From NCBI GenBank assembly GCA_028289125.1, contig JAQGGZ010000006.1:104629-168628 (forward strand): a stretch of DNA of 64,000 nt, read 5' to 3'. This stretch comes from Candidatus Saccharimonadota bacterium (lineage in GTDB: Bacteria > Patescibacteriota > Saccharimonadia > Saccharimonadales > UBA4665). Numbering within the stretch: the first letter of the stretch is position 1; each line of letters begins with the position of its first letter. The translations under genes were made by a program, and so were the position numbers. Below are positions 21,277 through 30,226 of the stretch, one piece after another. The notes beneath the pieces were generated by a model. It did no database searches and was not told the origin of the DNA. It saw only the letters and a list, made by a program, of their open reading frames with translations.

Positions 21277-21978
21277 ATGAAAACACTCGATATCGATTGC
21301 CTGGGCTATTCTGTAAAAACTGACGTGTATGAAGGTAGTGAAGGTCCGATAATTCTTTCACTTATCGGCCGGACTTCTAATCGCAAGAAGCAGGCCTATG
21401 TTGATTTCTCGGAGCGAATGGTGCGCGAACAGGGAGCCGTGTCAGTCGTCTTTGATTATTCCGGACATGGTGACAGCCCTTTTGATATCGCGGACATATC
21501 GCCTGCGCAGCACTTCTTGGAAGTAATCAATGTCTTCGACTGGATGAAATCCGAGTATCCCGACAGAAAGGTCATTGTGATCGGCTCCAGCTATGGTGGT
21601 TTTTTGGCGACTCAGCTCACGAAGTACCGCACTTTTGATACGCTCGTGCTGCGAGCTCCGGCAATATATCGACCGTCTGATTTCTACACCAAACAAAAAG
21701 ACGAGGATAAGGACGCGACCATGGCTTTTCGACAAGATGCAGACAGGCTATCAACTCATCCGTTGCTCGCCCGTGCTTCCAGGTTTGATGGCGGTGTACT
21801 CCTGGTGGTGCATGAAAATGACGAGAATGTCCCGAAGGAAACGACTAATGCCTATGCGAAGGCATTTGGCGCCGACGTTATTACCGAACACGGTTTCTCA
21901 CATTCATTGAATGATGCGACCCCGGAACAAGTCGCGGCGTACTTTGAGGATATTTACGGCTGGCTTGCGTCTCATTAA
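21277..21978 (+). CDS. Alpha/beta hydrolase (YqiA/dienelactone hydrolase-like)
   Basis: About 233 residues with an alpha/beta-hydrolase fold: the oxyanion strand VFDYSGHGDSPFD, the nucleophile elbow GSSYGG (Ser in G-x-S-x-G), a late acidic strand VLLVVHENDENVP and the catalytic His in GFSHSLNDA. There is no signal peptide, so it is cytosolic; the ester or lipid substrate is unknown. The upstream in-frame ATG at 21250 is rejected: TGGTACGAT ends 6 nt before ATG 21277, so 21250 would lie upstream of the transcript. Confidence 0.85.
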   Translation: MKTLDIDCLGYSVKTDVYEGSEGPIILSLIGRTSNRKKQAYVDFSERMVREQGAVSVVFDYSGHGDSPFDIADISPAQHFLEVINVFDWMKSEYPDRKVIVIGSSYGGFLATQLTKYRTFDTLVLRAPAIYRPSDFYTKQKDEDKDATMAFRQDADRLSTHPLLARASRFDGGVLLVVHENDENVPKETTNAYAKAFGADVITEHGFSHSLNDATPEQVAAYFEDIYGWLASH

Positions 21979-22053
21979 GACTTAGCAGCGACCATCCGTA
22001 TCCGTCCAGCTCGGCTGATAGCATATACCCCAAGCCGGTGCTATATTACGTGC

Positions 22054-22581
22054 ATGCACATAAATAAAAAACTCCTTTTCATAATTATTCCGGTCATTGC
22101 AATAGTAAGTGTCCCGACATATGTCTTCGCAAAATTTACCATCGATTGCGATAATCAGTACAAGGCAGCACTCGCGCAGAAGCAGCCCCTCATTGATGAA
22201 TTCAATCAGGTCGCGCTGTTAGGTGAAGAACCGGCCCAGAAGGCAAATGTTCAACGAGGCGGTGACTGTATCGATAGCAAGCCGTATGTGACGGTAAGTA
22301 AATCGTATTCCACATCCACGAACGGCGGGCAAGCCGTAGATTCGGTCCGGAGTAGCCTCAAAACTGCCGGATATACTATTACTCGTGAGGATTTTGCTCT
22401 TGAGGGATGCAAACTCCTTTATCGCGTAAGCGCTCATAATGACCACGTCAACATTTATGTTACGGCTCACCAAAAGCAAATTAAGGACACCAGTTGTACC
22501 AGTGGACTGCCAAAGGGTGTCCCGGAAAATTATTTTCGTGCTCAAAATATCGATGCGACCGAATTAAATTTGAAGAACTGA
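22054..22581 (+). CDS. Hypothetical membrane-anchored secreted protein
   Basis: A 175-residue protein that I do not recognise: an N-terminal helix (residues 4-26) followed by an extracytoplasmic domain with four cysteines and the segment SVRSSLKTAGYTITREDF, a fold seen in several small secreted lipoprotein-like families. There is no lipobox. TGCTATATT ends 6 nt before ATG, so the gene is predicted to be leaderless. Confidence 0.6.
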   Translation: MHINKKLLFIIIPVIAIVSVPTYVFAKFTIDCDNQYKAALAQKQPLIDEFNQVALLGEEPAQKANVQRGGDCIDSKPYVTVSKSYSTSTNGGQAVDSVRSSLKTAGYTITREDFALEGCKLLYRVSAHNDHVNIYVTAHQKQIKDTSCTSGLPKGVPENYFRAQNIDATELNLKN

Positions 22582-22647
22582 CAGACGGCGTAAGCGCCTC
22601 AAATTTCTTGTCCTTGCAATCACAAAAAATCCTCCTATGCTAGTACC

Positions 22648-23133
22648 ATGACTAAAACGACCCTTGGTAAAGTTACCGGAATCTTCCTAGCAAGTAATAT
22701 GGGTGAAGCCATGCAGCCCCGTGATCACACGCTCGCCATCGCCGGCGAAGGCCTGGTCGGGGACCGGTATGCCTTAGGGACGGGGGCCTACTCCAACTCT
22801 AAGAAGCAGAAGATCCGACACGTCTCACTCATCGGGCAGGAGGCGATAGACCGGGCCAACAACAAGCTCGTCGTACCATTCAGTGTCGACGAGACCCGTC
22901 GCAACCTCGTCACCCATGGTGTTGAGCTCAATGACCTGGTCGACGAAGAATTCACTGTCGGTGATGTCGCTATGCGTGGCGTCGAACTGTGTGATCCGTG
23001 CAAACGCCCTGAAAAACTGGCCGGCAAAGACGGCTTCATGCAGGCCTTTCAGGAACTGGGCGGTCTCCGCGCCGAAGTTTTGCAAAGCGGCTTCATCGTC
23101 GTCGGCAGCCCCATCACGCAACAAGCCGCCTAG
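22648..23133 (+). CDS. MOSC-domain protein
   Basis: A 161-residue stand-alone MOSC domain (the molybdenum-cofactor sulfurase C-terminal type). Characteristic elements are GEGLVGDRYALGTG, RHVSLIGQEAI, TRRNLVTHGVELNDLV and the Cys-containing CDPCKRPEKL followed by GGLRAEVLQSG. Members bind sulfur and deliver it to metal centres or detoxify N-hydroxylated bases. No molybdopterin gene is in the window, so the role is open. TATGCT ends 6 nt before ATG. Confidence 0.85.
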   Translation: MTKTTLGKVTGIFLASNMGEAMQPRDHTLAIAGEGLVGDRYALGTGAYSNSKKQKIRHVSLIGQEAIDRANNKLVVPFSVDETRRNLVTHGVELNDLVDEEFTVGDVAMRGVELCDPCKRPEKLAGKDGFMQAFQELGGLRAEVLQSGFIVVGSPITQQAA

Positions 23134-23163
23134 CCGCTTGCATAGCTTTGCTACAATGAAGTA

Positions 23164-23877
23164 ATGAAAACGGTCATGGTTGCCCACCGCGGGGCGCAGA
23201 TAATCGCTCCCGAGAATACGGTGACGGCCTTCCGTATGGCCCTCAAACGAGGTTTCAAGGCGATCGAATGCGACGTGCAAAGTACCAAAGATGGCCACCT
23301 GGTCATCATCCACGATGAGACGGTCGATCGGACCACTGACGGGCACGGTTGGGTGAGCCAACTCACATACGACCAGATCGCTGCATTAACGGTTGAGGGT
23401 GTCGAACATATCCCGACGATCCACCAAGCCTATTACGAAGTCGCGGTGAAGGCGAAACGCAAGCTTATCGTTGAGATAAAGGCCGACTCGGATCTGCACG
23501 CCCGACACACCGCCGATGCTTTGGCGGTTTTTCTTAATAGGATGCCAGCCCGCTTCCGTCGCAACGTTGAAGTCCATTCGTTCTGGTACCATGCGCTCAT
23601 CACGTTCAAGGCGGCCTGTCCCTCCGTGTTGACGGCGGCCATCGTCGGTGGCGGCTTTACCGGCCCGCAGATCATCGACATCGCCAGAGCAACCGGTGCG
23701 AACGGTGTCAGTCTAAATTTCGAATTCATCTCCCCGAAGATCGTCCGAGAGTGTCATCAATCGAAATTGTTCGTCGATGCCTGGGCTATTCCGGACGGCA
23801 CGGTTCTGCAACGCCTCCGCCGATTCGGTATCAACGCGATCGTCGAGAACTTTACCGGCAAGATGTTGAAAGCGTAA
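23164..23877 (+). CDS. Glycerophosphodiester phosphodiesterase (GDPD)
   Basis: A 237-residue TIM-barrel enzyme hydrolysing glycerophosphodiesters to glycerol-3-phosphate and an alcohol. Motifs are AHRG and APENT at the N-terminus, IECDVQSTKDGHLVIIHDE (metal ligands and catalytic His) and LIVEIKAD. No secretion signal is visible, so a cytosolic salvage role on host-derived lipid head groups is plausible. TGCTACAAT ends 6 nt before ATG 23164. Confidence 0.92.
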   Translation: MKTVMVAHRGAQIIAPENTVTAFRMALKRGFKAIECDVQSTKDGHLVIIHDETVDRTTDGHGWVSQLTYDQIAALTVEGVEHIPTIHQAYYEVAVKAKRKLIVEIKADSDLHARHTADALAVFLNRMPARFRRNVEVHSFWYHALITFKAACPSVLTAAIVGGGFTGPQIIDIARATGANGVSLNFEFISPKIVRECHQSKLFVDAWAIPDGTVLQRLRRFGINAIVENFTGKMLKA

Positions 23878-23940
23878 GCTAGATGCCAGTCCCCTGAAGG
23901 TATATACTTAAGGGAAACATATAATACCCATAGGATCGCC

Positions 23941-25371
23941 ATGACAGATTTGACGGCACCGAATGTGCCTATTGCCGAATTTAAACGTACGAAAATCATT
24001 GCCACGGTCGGCCCCTCGACCGACAGCTTCGATCACGTCTTACAACTTATCAAATACGGCGCCAACGGCCTGCGCCTTAACTTCAGCCACGGTACCCACG
24101 AGGAACACGGCCAACGCATCAAGTGGATCCGCAAGGCTGCCAAAGCCGCCGGTAAGCCGGTCGCTATCATCCAGGACTTGCAAGGTCCGAAGGTTCGCCT
24201 CGGAGACTTTGACGGCGTCATCAACGTCCGCCGCGGCCAGGCCCTTCGGTTCGAATACATCAGCAAGCGGTTCGACGAAGGCATCATTCCGACTCAATAC
24301 GACCTCAGTAAGAAGGTCAAACGTGGTGAACGCATCTATCTGTATGACGGCAAAGTCCGCACCACCGTCAGCAGCGTCAAAGACGGCATAGTCCACGTCA
24401 AGGCTGAGAATGACGGTATCCTGATCAAGCGCAAAGGCATGAACCTGCCTGACACCGACTTCGGTGGCGATATCTTTACCAAGAAAGACCGCGAGGATCT
24501 GGCGTACGGCTCGACTCAGGATATCGATTACGTCGCGTTGAGTTTCGTGCAGACGGCGGATGACATCGATAACTTACGCAAGCGTCTGAAGAATCTGAAC
24601 TCCCCGGCCCGTATCATCGCCAAGATCGAAACCAAAGCGGCCGTCGATAACCTTGAAGACATCATCAAAGCGTCCGACGCCGTCATGATCGCCCGCGGCG
24701 ATCTGGCCGTTGAGACCCCAGCCGAATCGGTGCCGATCGTCCAGCGTCAGATCATCGGCCTCGGCATCCGGTATGCCAAGCCGACTATCGTCGCCACCCA
24801 GATGCTCGCCAGCATGACCGAAGCGCCCGAGCCGACCCGCGCCGAAGTCTCCGATATCGCCACCGCCGTTCTGGTCGGGGCTGACTGCGTCATGTTGAGT
24901 GACGAGACCGCCAGCGGTCGTTATCCGATCGAGGCCGTCCAAGTCATGAAGCGCGTCATCCGTTACACCGAATCGAACGCCCCGGTCAAACCGGTCTTCC
25001 CGATATATGAAGACAGCTCGAAAGCGGCTGCTATCTCTGACGCAGTCATCAATCTGGCAACTTCCGTCAAAGCGACTGCGATCGTGGCCGAGACCCAGTC
25101 CGGTGCGACCGCCCTTGCCCTGGCTGCCAAGCGCAGCGACGTGCCGCTGATTGCCGTCACCGACAGTATCCGTACGGCCCAGCAGCTGGCCATCGTCTAC
25201 GACGTCAAGAGTTACGTCCAACCGGTCAGCGCGCAGGCAGCTCAGAAACTGACCGATTGGTTGCAGCGTCAAAAAGTATTGGTTCCTGGCAATATGATTG
25301 TCACCGCAACGGGTAAATACCCGGGTGTCGTCGGCACCACTGATACTATCAAAGTCCGGGTAATAGAGTAA
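23941..25371 (+). CDS. pyk: Pyruvate kinase
   Basis: A 476-residue enzyme transferring phosphate from PEP to ADP. It has the N-terminal IIATVGPSTDS, NFSHGTHEEH, the active-site segment IIAKIETKAAVDNL with MIARGDLAVE, and ATQMLASM. The C-terminal allosteric domain is present. It heads a pyk-pgk-tpiA unit: pgk starts 16 nt after its stop. TATAAT (23920-23925) gives a leader of about 9 nt. Codon choice is strongly biased, in line with high expression. Confidence 0.96.
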   Translation: MTDLTAPNVPIAEFKRTKIIATVGPSTDSFDHVLQLIKYGANGLRLNFSHGTHEEHGQRIKWIRKAAKAAGKPVAIIQDLQGPKVRLGDFDGVINVRRGQALRFEYISKRFDEGIIPTQYDLSKKVKRGERIYLYDGKVRTTVSSVKDGIVHVKAENDGILIKRKGMNLPDTDFGGDIFTKKDREDLAYGSTQDIDYVALSFVQTADDIDNLRKRLKNLNSPARIIAKIETKAAVDNLEDIIKASDAVMIARGDLAVETPAESVPIVQRQIIGLGIRYAKPTIVATQMLASMTEAPEPTRAEVSDIATAVLVGADCVMLSDETASGRYPIEAVQVMKRVIRYTESNAPVKPVFPIYEDSSKAAAISDAVINLATSVKATAIVAETQSGATALALAAKRSDVPLIAVTDSIRTAQQLAIVYDVKSYVQPVSAQAAQKLTDWLQRQKVLVPGNMIVTATGKYPGVVGTTDTIKVRVIE

Positions 25372-25387
25372 AAAGGCAGGGGTGGGC

Positions 25388-26683
25388 ATGTTTACCAAAC
25401 AGACGATCAAAGATTGGGACTTCAAGAAAACGCCGCGGGTGCTGCTGCGGGCTGATTATAATGTGCCGATCGCAGCCGGCAAGATCACTGACGATTACCG
25501 AGTCCAACAATCGCTACCGACCGTCCAGTATCTGCTGAAGCAGAAGGCCAGACTGGTCATCATCGCGCATCTTGGTCGACCGAGCGGCCCACGCGACACG
25601 GCTAACAGCTTACGGCCGGTCGCTGCCCGTCTCAGCAAGTTACTGAACCAGCCGGTCAAATTTGCCGACGATTGTATCGGGCCGGTCGCTGAAAAGGCGG
25701 CCAACGACCTGAAACCCGGTGAAGTCTTATTACTAGAGAACCTGCGTTTTCACCCTGAAGAAGAAAAGAATGATGAGAAGTTCGCTGAAGGCCTGGCCCG
25801 GCTGGGCGACGTATTCGTGCAGGACGGCTTCGGTGTCGTCCACCGGGCGCACGCCAGCACCGACGGCGTGGCACGATTGCTGCCAGGTGTCGCCGGATTA
25901 TTATTAGAAAAAGAAGTCGATACTATCACGAAAGTCATGGAGCAGCCGGAACGCCCGCTCATGGCCATCGTCGGTGGTGCCAAGATTGCTGATAAGATCG
26001 ACATACTGCACCGCTTCATCGAAATCGCCGATGTCGTCGCCATCGGTGGCGCCATGGCGAACACGTTCCTGAAAGCCCAAGGACATGACCTTGGCAAGAG
26101 CCTGGTCGACATCGGTGAAATACCGATCGCCAAAGACATCCTGAAGAAGGCGGAGCAGGAAGCCAAGAAGCGCAAGTTCATCTTCTACGTGCCTCAGGAC
26201 GGTGTCGTTGCCAAGTCGATCGATGCCAAAGCCAAGACCCGTATCGTTGACTGGTCGACGCATACCATTGCCGAGATCGAGAGTTATCCGAAACGTCCGA
26301 CGGCTGTCTCACAGGACATCGGCGATGATGACATGGTGTTGGACGTCGGGCCGTTTTCTGGCTCATTCATGGCCGGCGCCATGCAGCTCGCCAGTACGGT
26401 CGTCTGGAACGGGACGCTCGGCGTTACCGAGACCAACGGCCTGCAGGGCCCGATCGGTCCTTTTGCCCACGGCACCGAACTTGTCATCGATGCGCTACTC
26501 GGCGAGTTCGGCCACCGGCCGTTCAGCCTGGTCGGCGGCGGTGATACCGTCGGCTATATCCAGAGCCGCAAACTGACCGATTGCTTTAACCACGTATCGA
26601 CTGGTGGCGGTGCCAGCCTTGAATTAATGGCCGGTCGGACGCTGCCTGGCGTGGCCGTCTTAAAGGAGAAGAAACATGCGTAA
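25388..26683 (+). CDS. pgk: Phosphoglycerate kinase
   Basis: About 431 residues; makes ATP from 1,3-bisphosphoglycerate. Visible motifs: RADYNVPI, IIAHLGRP, ENLRFHPEEE, GGAKIADKIDIL and the C-terminal nucleotide site LVGGGDTVGYI with GGGASLELMAGRTLPGV. ATG 25388 is chosen over the in-frame GTG 25382 because AGGGGTGG lies just upstream. Its 3' end overlaps tpiA by 8 nt, so the two are translationally coupled. Confidence 0.96.
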   Translation: MFTKQTIKDWDFKKTPRVLLRADYNVPIAAGKITDDYRVQQSLPTVQYLLKQKARLVIIAHLGRPSGPRDTANSLRPVAARLSKLLNQPVKFADDCIGPVAEKAANDLKPGEVLLLENLRFHPEEEKNDEKFAEGLARLGDVFVQDGFGVVHRAHASTDGVARLLPGVAGLLLEKEVDTITKVMEQPERPLMAIVGGAKIADKIDILHRFIEIADVVAIGGAMANTFLKAQGHDLGKSLVDIGEIPIAKDILKKAEQEAKKRKFIFYVPQDGVVAKSIDAKAKTRIVDWSTHTIAEIESYPKRPTAVSQDIGDDDMVLDVGPFSGSFMAGAMQLASTVVWNGTLGVTETNGLQGPIGPFAHGTELVIDALLGEFGHRPFSLVGGGDTVGYIQSRKLTDCFNHVSTGGGASLELMAGRTLPGVAVLKEKKHA

Positions 26684-27452
26684 GACAATGATCGCGGCCA
26701 ACTGGAAGATGCACCTGGCAACTCATGAGGCCAGCCTGCTGGTGCATCGACTGCATCAGCACATCAAGACGCATCGTGACATCGAGATAGTCCTGGCCCC
26801 TACCATGTTGACCTTACAGCCGTTAAGCCTTGAGATCGACCGCCGCCGCTTCCGCCTGGCTGCGCAGAACGCTTACTTTAAAGATGAGGGCGGTTTTACC
26901 GGGGAAGTCTCATTCACGATGCTCCGTGGGCTCGTCCATTACGCGATCATCGGCCACTCCGAACGGCGTATTTACTTCAATGAATCGCTTGAGATGATTC
27001 GCGATAAAGTGGCGGCTGCCATCCGTAATGAAATCGCACCGATTTTGTGCGTCGGTGAGACCAAGCACGAACGCGATGCCCGCGAGACCCGTCAGGTCCT
27101 TCACGACCAAGTCACCACCGCGCTCAGCGGTCTGACGGCCGATGAGGTGTCGCAGGTGGTTATTGCCTATGAACCAGTCTGGGCCATCAGTACTTTCGGT
27201 GGTGAGATCGCCAGGCCGCTCGATGTCGCCGAAGCCTTGAAGTTCATCCGGTATGAAGTCTCCGAATTGTATGGTCAGAACGTCGCCGACGAAATCCGCA
27301 TCCTGTATGGCGGCAGCGTCAACGAGCATACCGCCGGTGGTTACCTGGCGCTCGACGACTGCGACGGTGCCCTGGTCGGCAGTGCCAGCCTTAATTACCA
27401 CAGTTTCGCGGCCATCACGGACGTCGCATTCCGCATGAGCCACCAAGCCTAA
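26676..27452 (+). CDS. tpiA: Triosephosphate isomerase
   Basis: A 258-residue TIM barrel. Catalytic Lys in AANWKMH (K11), electrophilic His in IIGHSERR and catalytic Glu in YEPVWAIST. The usual YEPVWAIGTG loop is changed to STFGGE, a small insertion in loop 6. It completes the pyk-pgk-tpiA triad of lower glycolysis. No GAPDH or enolase is in the window. Confidence 0.95.
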   Translation: MRKTMIAANWKMHLATHEASLLVHRLHQHIKTHRDIEIVLAPTMLTLQPLSLEIDRRRFRLAAQNAYFKDEGGFTGEVSFTMLRGLVHYAIIGHSERRIYFNESLEMIRDKVAAAIRNEIAPILCVGETKHERDARETRQVLHDQVTTALSGLTADEVSQVVIAYEPVWAISTFGGEIARPLDVAEALKFIRYEVSELYGQNVADEIRILYGGSVNEHTAGGYLALDDCDGALVGSASLNYHSFAAITDVAFRMSHQA

Positions 27453-27503
27453 ACGCGATAGTTACAACAGCGCAAGCGGCCGGGAATTGGTACAATAGTA
27501 CTT

Positions 27504-29717
27504 ATGTCTCAATTGGAAAATTTCGTGGATCCGTGGGCGGTCGATACGACCGACCATTCCGGTGATCCGTTGTCAGAGCTCAATCCCGAGCAGCATCGCG
27601 CCGTCGTGACTACCGAGGGGCCGCTGCTGATTCAGGCTGGGGCTGGGTCGGGCAAGACCAAGACGCTGACCCACCGCATCGCCTACATCATCGCCAACAA
27701 GCTGGCGTCGTCATATGGCATCTTGTCGGTGACATTCACCAACAAGGCTGCCAAAGAAATGCGGGAGCGCGTCGCCAAACTGCTCGGTGAAGATCCGCGT
27801 GACCGGGCGTTTATGCCGTACATGGGCACCTTCCACTCGATTTGCGTGCGGTTGCTACGCCAGGACGGCGAACACATCGGTATCCCCCGCTCATTCGTCA
27901 TCTTCGACGAAAGCGACCGCCAGGCGGCTATCAAGCAGGCCTGCAAGCAGTTGATGATCGATGAGAAAAGTTTTCCGGCCCGCACTATCGGCGGTCTCAT
28001 CAGCAGCGCCAAGAACGAAATGATCAGCAGCGCCGAATATACTGGCACGGCTAACTCTCCGGCTCAAAAGGCTGCGGCCCAGGTCTACCCGATTTATGAG
28101 CGCTCTCTGCGTGACGCCGCCGCGCTTGACTTCGATGATCTGATCAACCGCATGGTCAGCCTGCTCGAAAACCATCCTGATGTCCGCGAGAAGTGGCAGC
28201 GTCGCTTCAAATACATCATGATCGACGAGTATCAGGACACCAACACAGCCCAATATAAATTGATCAAATTACTCACTGGTCCTGCTAACAACGTCGCCGT
28301 GGTCGGCGACGACTGGCAGTCGATTTATTCGTGGCGCGGTGCCGACTTCCGCAACATCCTTAATTTCGAGAAAGACTACCCGGACTGTACTGTCATCAAG
28401 CTTGAGCAGAACTACCGCTCGACTAACCATATCCTGAAGGCTGCCCACTCGGTCATCACCCGCAATGCGCAACGCTCCGATAAGGAATTATGGACGGCAT
28501 CCGGGGACGGCTATCCGGTACAGATCCTGCAGCTGAACGGGGAACGGGCCGAAGGTGAGGCGATCGTCCGGCGCATCCGTAACGCCGTCGATAGCGGCCA
28601 CCGTACATTCAAAGATTTTGCTATCCTTTACCGCACGAACGCTATGAGTCGTTCGATCGAAGAAGCCATGGTGCACTATGGCATCCAGTACCGCATTGTC
28701 GGCGGGTTGCGCTTCTACGACCGTAAAGAAATCAAAGATCTGATGGCGTACCTGCGCCTGATTTATCAGCCCGAAGACCGCGTCAGTTTTGACCGTATCG
28801 TCAATGTGCCGACTCGTGGCGTCGGTGCTAAATCGTTGCAGAATTTCTACGCCTGGCGCCGGGCCAATGACTATACCCTGCTTGAGGCCATCACCAATGT
28901 GAAGGACTGCAAGGAGCTGACCAGCAAAGCCCGGGCCGCCCTGATGGACCTGGGCGATGCGTTGCATGGCCTGCGGGTCATCGTCGAAGAAATCTCAGTC
29001 TCGGCGCTGATCGATTCCCTGTTGAAGCGCATCAACTACCTGAAGTTCCTCGACGACGGCACGCCACAAGGTGAAGCCCGCCAGGAGAACGTCAAAGAAT
29101 TATTGAGTGTCGCTCAGGAATATCAGGACACCGGCTTGTCGGGCTTCCTCGAAGAAGTCGCCCTTGTCAGTGACCTTGATAGCGCCGACGTCAACGGCAA
29201 TACGGTCACCCTCATGACGCTGCATGCCGCTAAGGGTCTGGAGTTTCCGGTGGTGTTCATGACCGGGATGGAAGAAACTATATTTCCGCATTCCAGGGCC
29301 CTGTACGACCAGCAGGAAATGGAAGAGGAGCGTCGGTTGTGTTACGTCGGCATGACCCGCGCCCGCGAAGAACTGTACCTGATTTACACGACCGGTCGGA
29401 TGTTGTACGGCGGTGTCCAACACAATCCGCCCAGTCGGTTCTTAAGTGAGATCGACGCCTCGACGGTGCGGACGGACGCGGTTCTGTCCAGTTCAGCCAA
29501 CACCTATGGTGAACCCGATAATTATGACCAGCAGACGGCCGTAGACGACGGCGAACCGCGGTACGTCCCGGACCTGGAAGAAGGTGACGGCGTGCGCCAC
29601 AAGCTGTTCGGCATGGGTACCGTGCTGGAACTTGATGGCGAAACAGCGGTGATTTACTTCAAGGGCAAGGGCACCCGTAAGTTGAACATCGCCTTTGCGC
29701 CCCTCGAGAAATTATGA
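27504..29717 (+). CDS. pcrA: UvrD/PcrA-type DNA helicase
   Basis: A 737-residue superfamily 1A 3'-5' helicase for repair and replication restart. Walker A GAGSGKT (46-52), motif Ia SVTFTNKAAKEM, motif II IMIDEYQDTN, motif III VVGDDWQSIYSWRGAD (usually GDxxQSIYxFRGA), motif IV LEQNYRST, motif V VTLMTLHAAKGLEFP and motif VI RRLCYVGMTRAREELYL. The C-terminal 60 residues form a Tudor-like segment (HKLFGMGTVLELDGETAVIYF), as in PcrA. TGGTACAAT gives a 1-nt leader. Confidence 0.95.
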   Translation: MSQLENFVDPWAVDTTDHSGDPLSELNPEQHRAVVTTEGPLLIQAGAGSGKTKTLTHRIAYIIANKLASSYGILSVTFTNKAAKEMRERVAKLLGEDPRDRAFMPYMGTFHSICVRLLRQDGEHIGIPRSFVIFDESDRQAAIKQACKQLMIDEKSFPARTIGGLISSAKNEMISSAEYTGTANSPAQKAAAQVYPIYERSLRDAAALDFDDLINRMVSLLENHPDVREKWQRRFKYIMIDEYQDTNTAQYKLIKLLTGPANNVAVVGDDWQSIYSWRGADFRNILNFEKDYPDCTVIKLEQNYRSTNHILKAAHSVITRNAQRSDKELWTASGDGYPVQILQLNGERAEGEAIVRRIRNAVDSGHRTFKDFAILYRTNAMSRSIEEAMVHYGIQYRIVGGLRFYDRKEIKDLMAYLRLIYQPEDRVSFDRIVNVPTRGVGAKSLQNFYAWRRANDYTLLEAITNVKDCKELTSKARAALMDLGDALHGLRVIVEEISVSALIDSLLKRINYLKFLDDGTPQGEARQENVKELLSVAQEYQDTGLSGFLEEVALVSDLDSADVNGNTVTLMTLHAAKGLEFPVVFMTGMEETIFPHSRALYDQQEMEEERRLCYVGMTRAREELYLIYTTGRMLYGGVQHNPPSRFLSEIDASTVRTDAVLSSSANTYGEPDNYDQQTAVDDGEPRYVPDLEEGDGVRHKLFGMGTVLELDGETAVIYFKGKGTRKLNIAFAPLEKL

Positions 29718-30157
29718 GATTACTCGGCCGAGTCGGATTTTATGTAGTCTGGCCGGCTTTGGTCGTATACCTGTGGCGCAGTCAGCGTAGCCGCGTGCTG
29801 GTCCAGCATGAAGGCCAGGTGCTGCTGGTTAAGAATTGGCTCGGTGACGGCAAGTGGAGCCTGCCCGGTGGTGGGATGCATGCCGGGGAACCGATCCATA
29901 CCGGGGCGGCCCGTGAACTGCACGAAGAGACAGGTATCGTCGCTACCGACGATCAGTTGGAATTACTGCGCTCGGAACCCTACGCGTTTGGGCCGATTCA
30001 TTTCAATGCCCATTACTTCAGACTGACGATGTCTGAGCGGCCCTCGATACGTCCCCAGAGATTTGAAATCGCTGAAGTCTGCTGGATGGATGCGGCTGCG
30101 ATTGAGCCGGAGCAAGTCAACGACGATGTGCGCCGGGCACTGGATTTGGTACAATAG
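29714..30157 (+). CDS. Nudix hydrolase with N-terminal membrane helix
   Basis: A 147-residue protein. Residues 5-22 are hydrophobic (VGFYVVWPALVVYLWRS), suggesting membrane tethering or a buried strand. The Nudix box runs GGMHAGE, seven residues, RELHEETGI and is complete. The start overlaps the helicase stop (ATGA), so translation is coupled. Substrate unknown; house-cleaning of damaged nucleotides would fit its helicase neighbour. Confidence 0.85.
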   Translation: MRLLGRVGFYVVWPALVVYLWRSQRSRVLVQHEGQVLLVKNWLGDGKWSLPGGGMHAGEPIHTGAARELHEETGIVATDDQLELLRSEPYAFGPIHFNAHYFRLTMSERPSIRPQRFEIAEVCWMDAAAIEPEQVNDDVRRALDLVQ

Positions 30158-30226
30158 TTGTACGGACATATCTCGGGGTGGGCATAGCTTGCAAGTTTGC
30201 TGGCTGCCGAGGTAGTGCCGCCATTT

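Noticed and set aside
24574..25425. 283-codon minus-strand open frame opposite pyruvate kinase
   Set aside because: The sense strand encodes full-length pyruvate kinase; the antisense frame is rich in Asp, Gly and Arg with no motifs.
30158..30226. c-di-AMP (ydaO) riboswitch before the Rpf-like gene
   Set aside because: Such riboswitches control rpf genes in Actinobacteria, but the leader here is only about 65 nt, too short, and shows no ydaO core.
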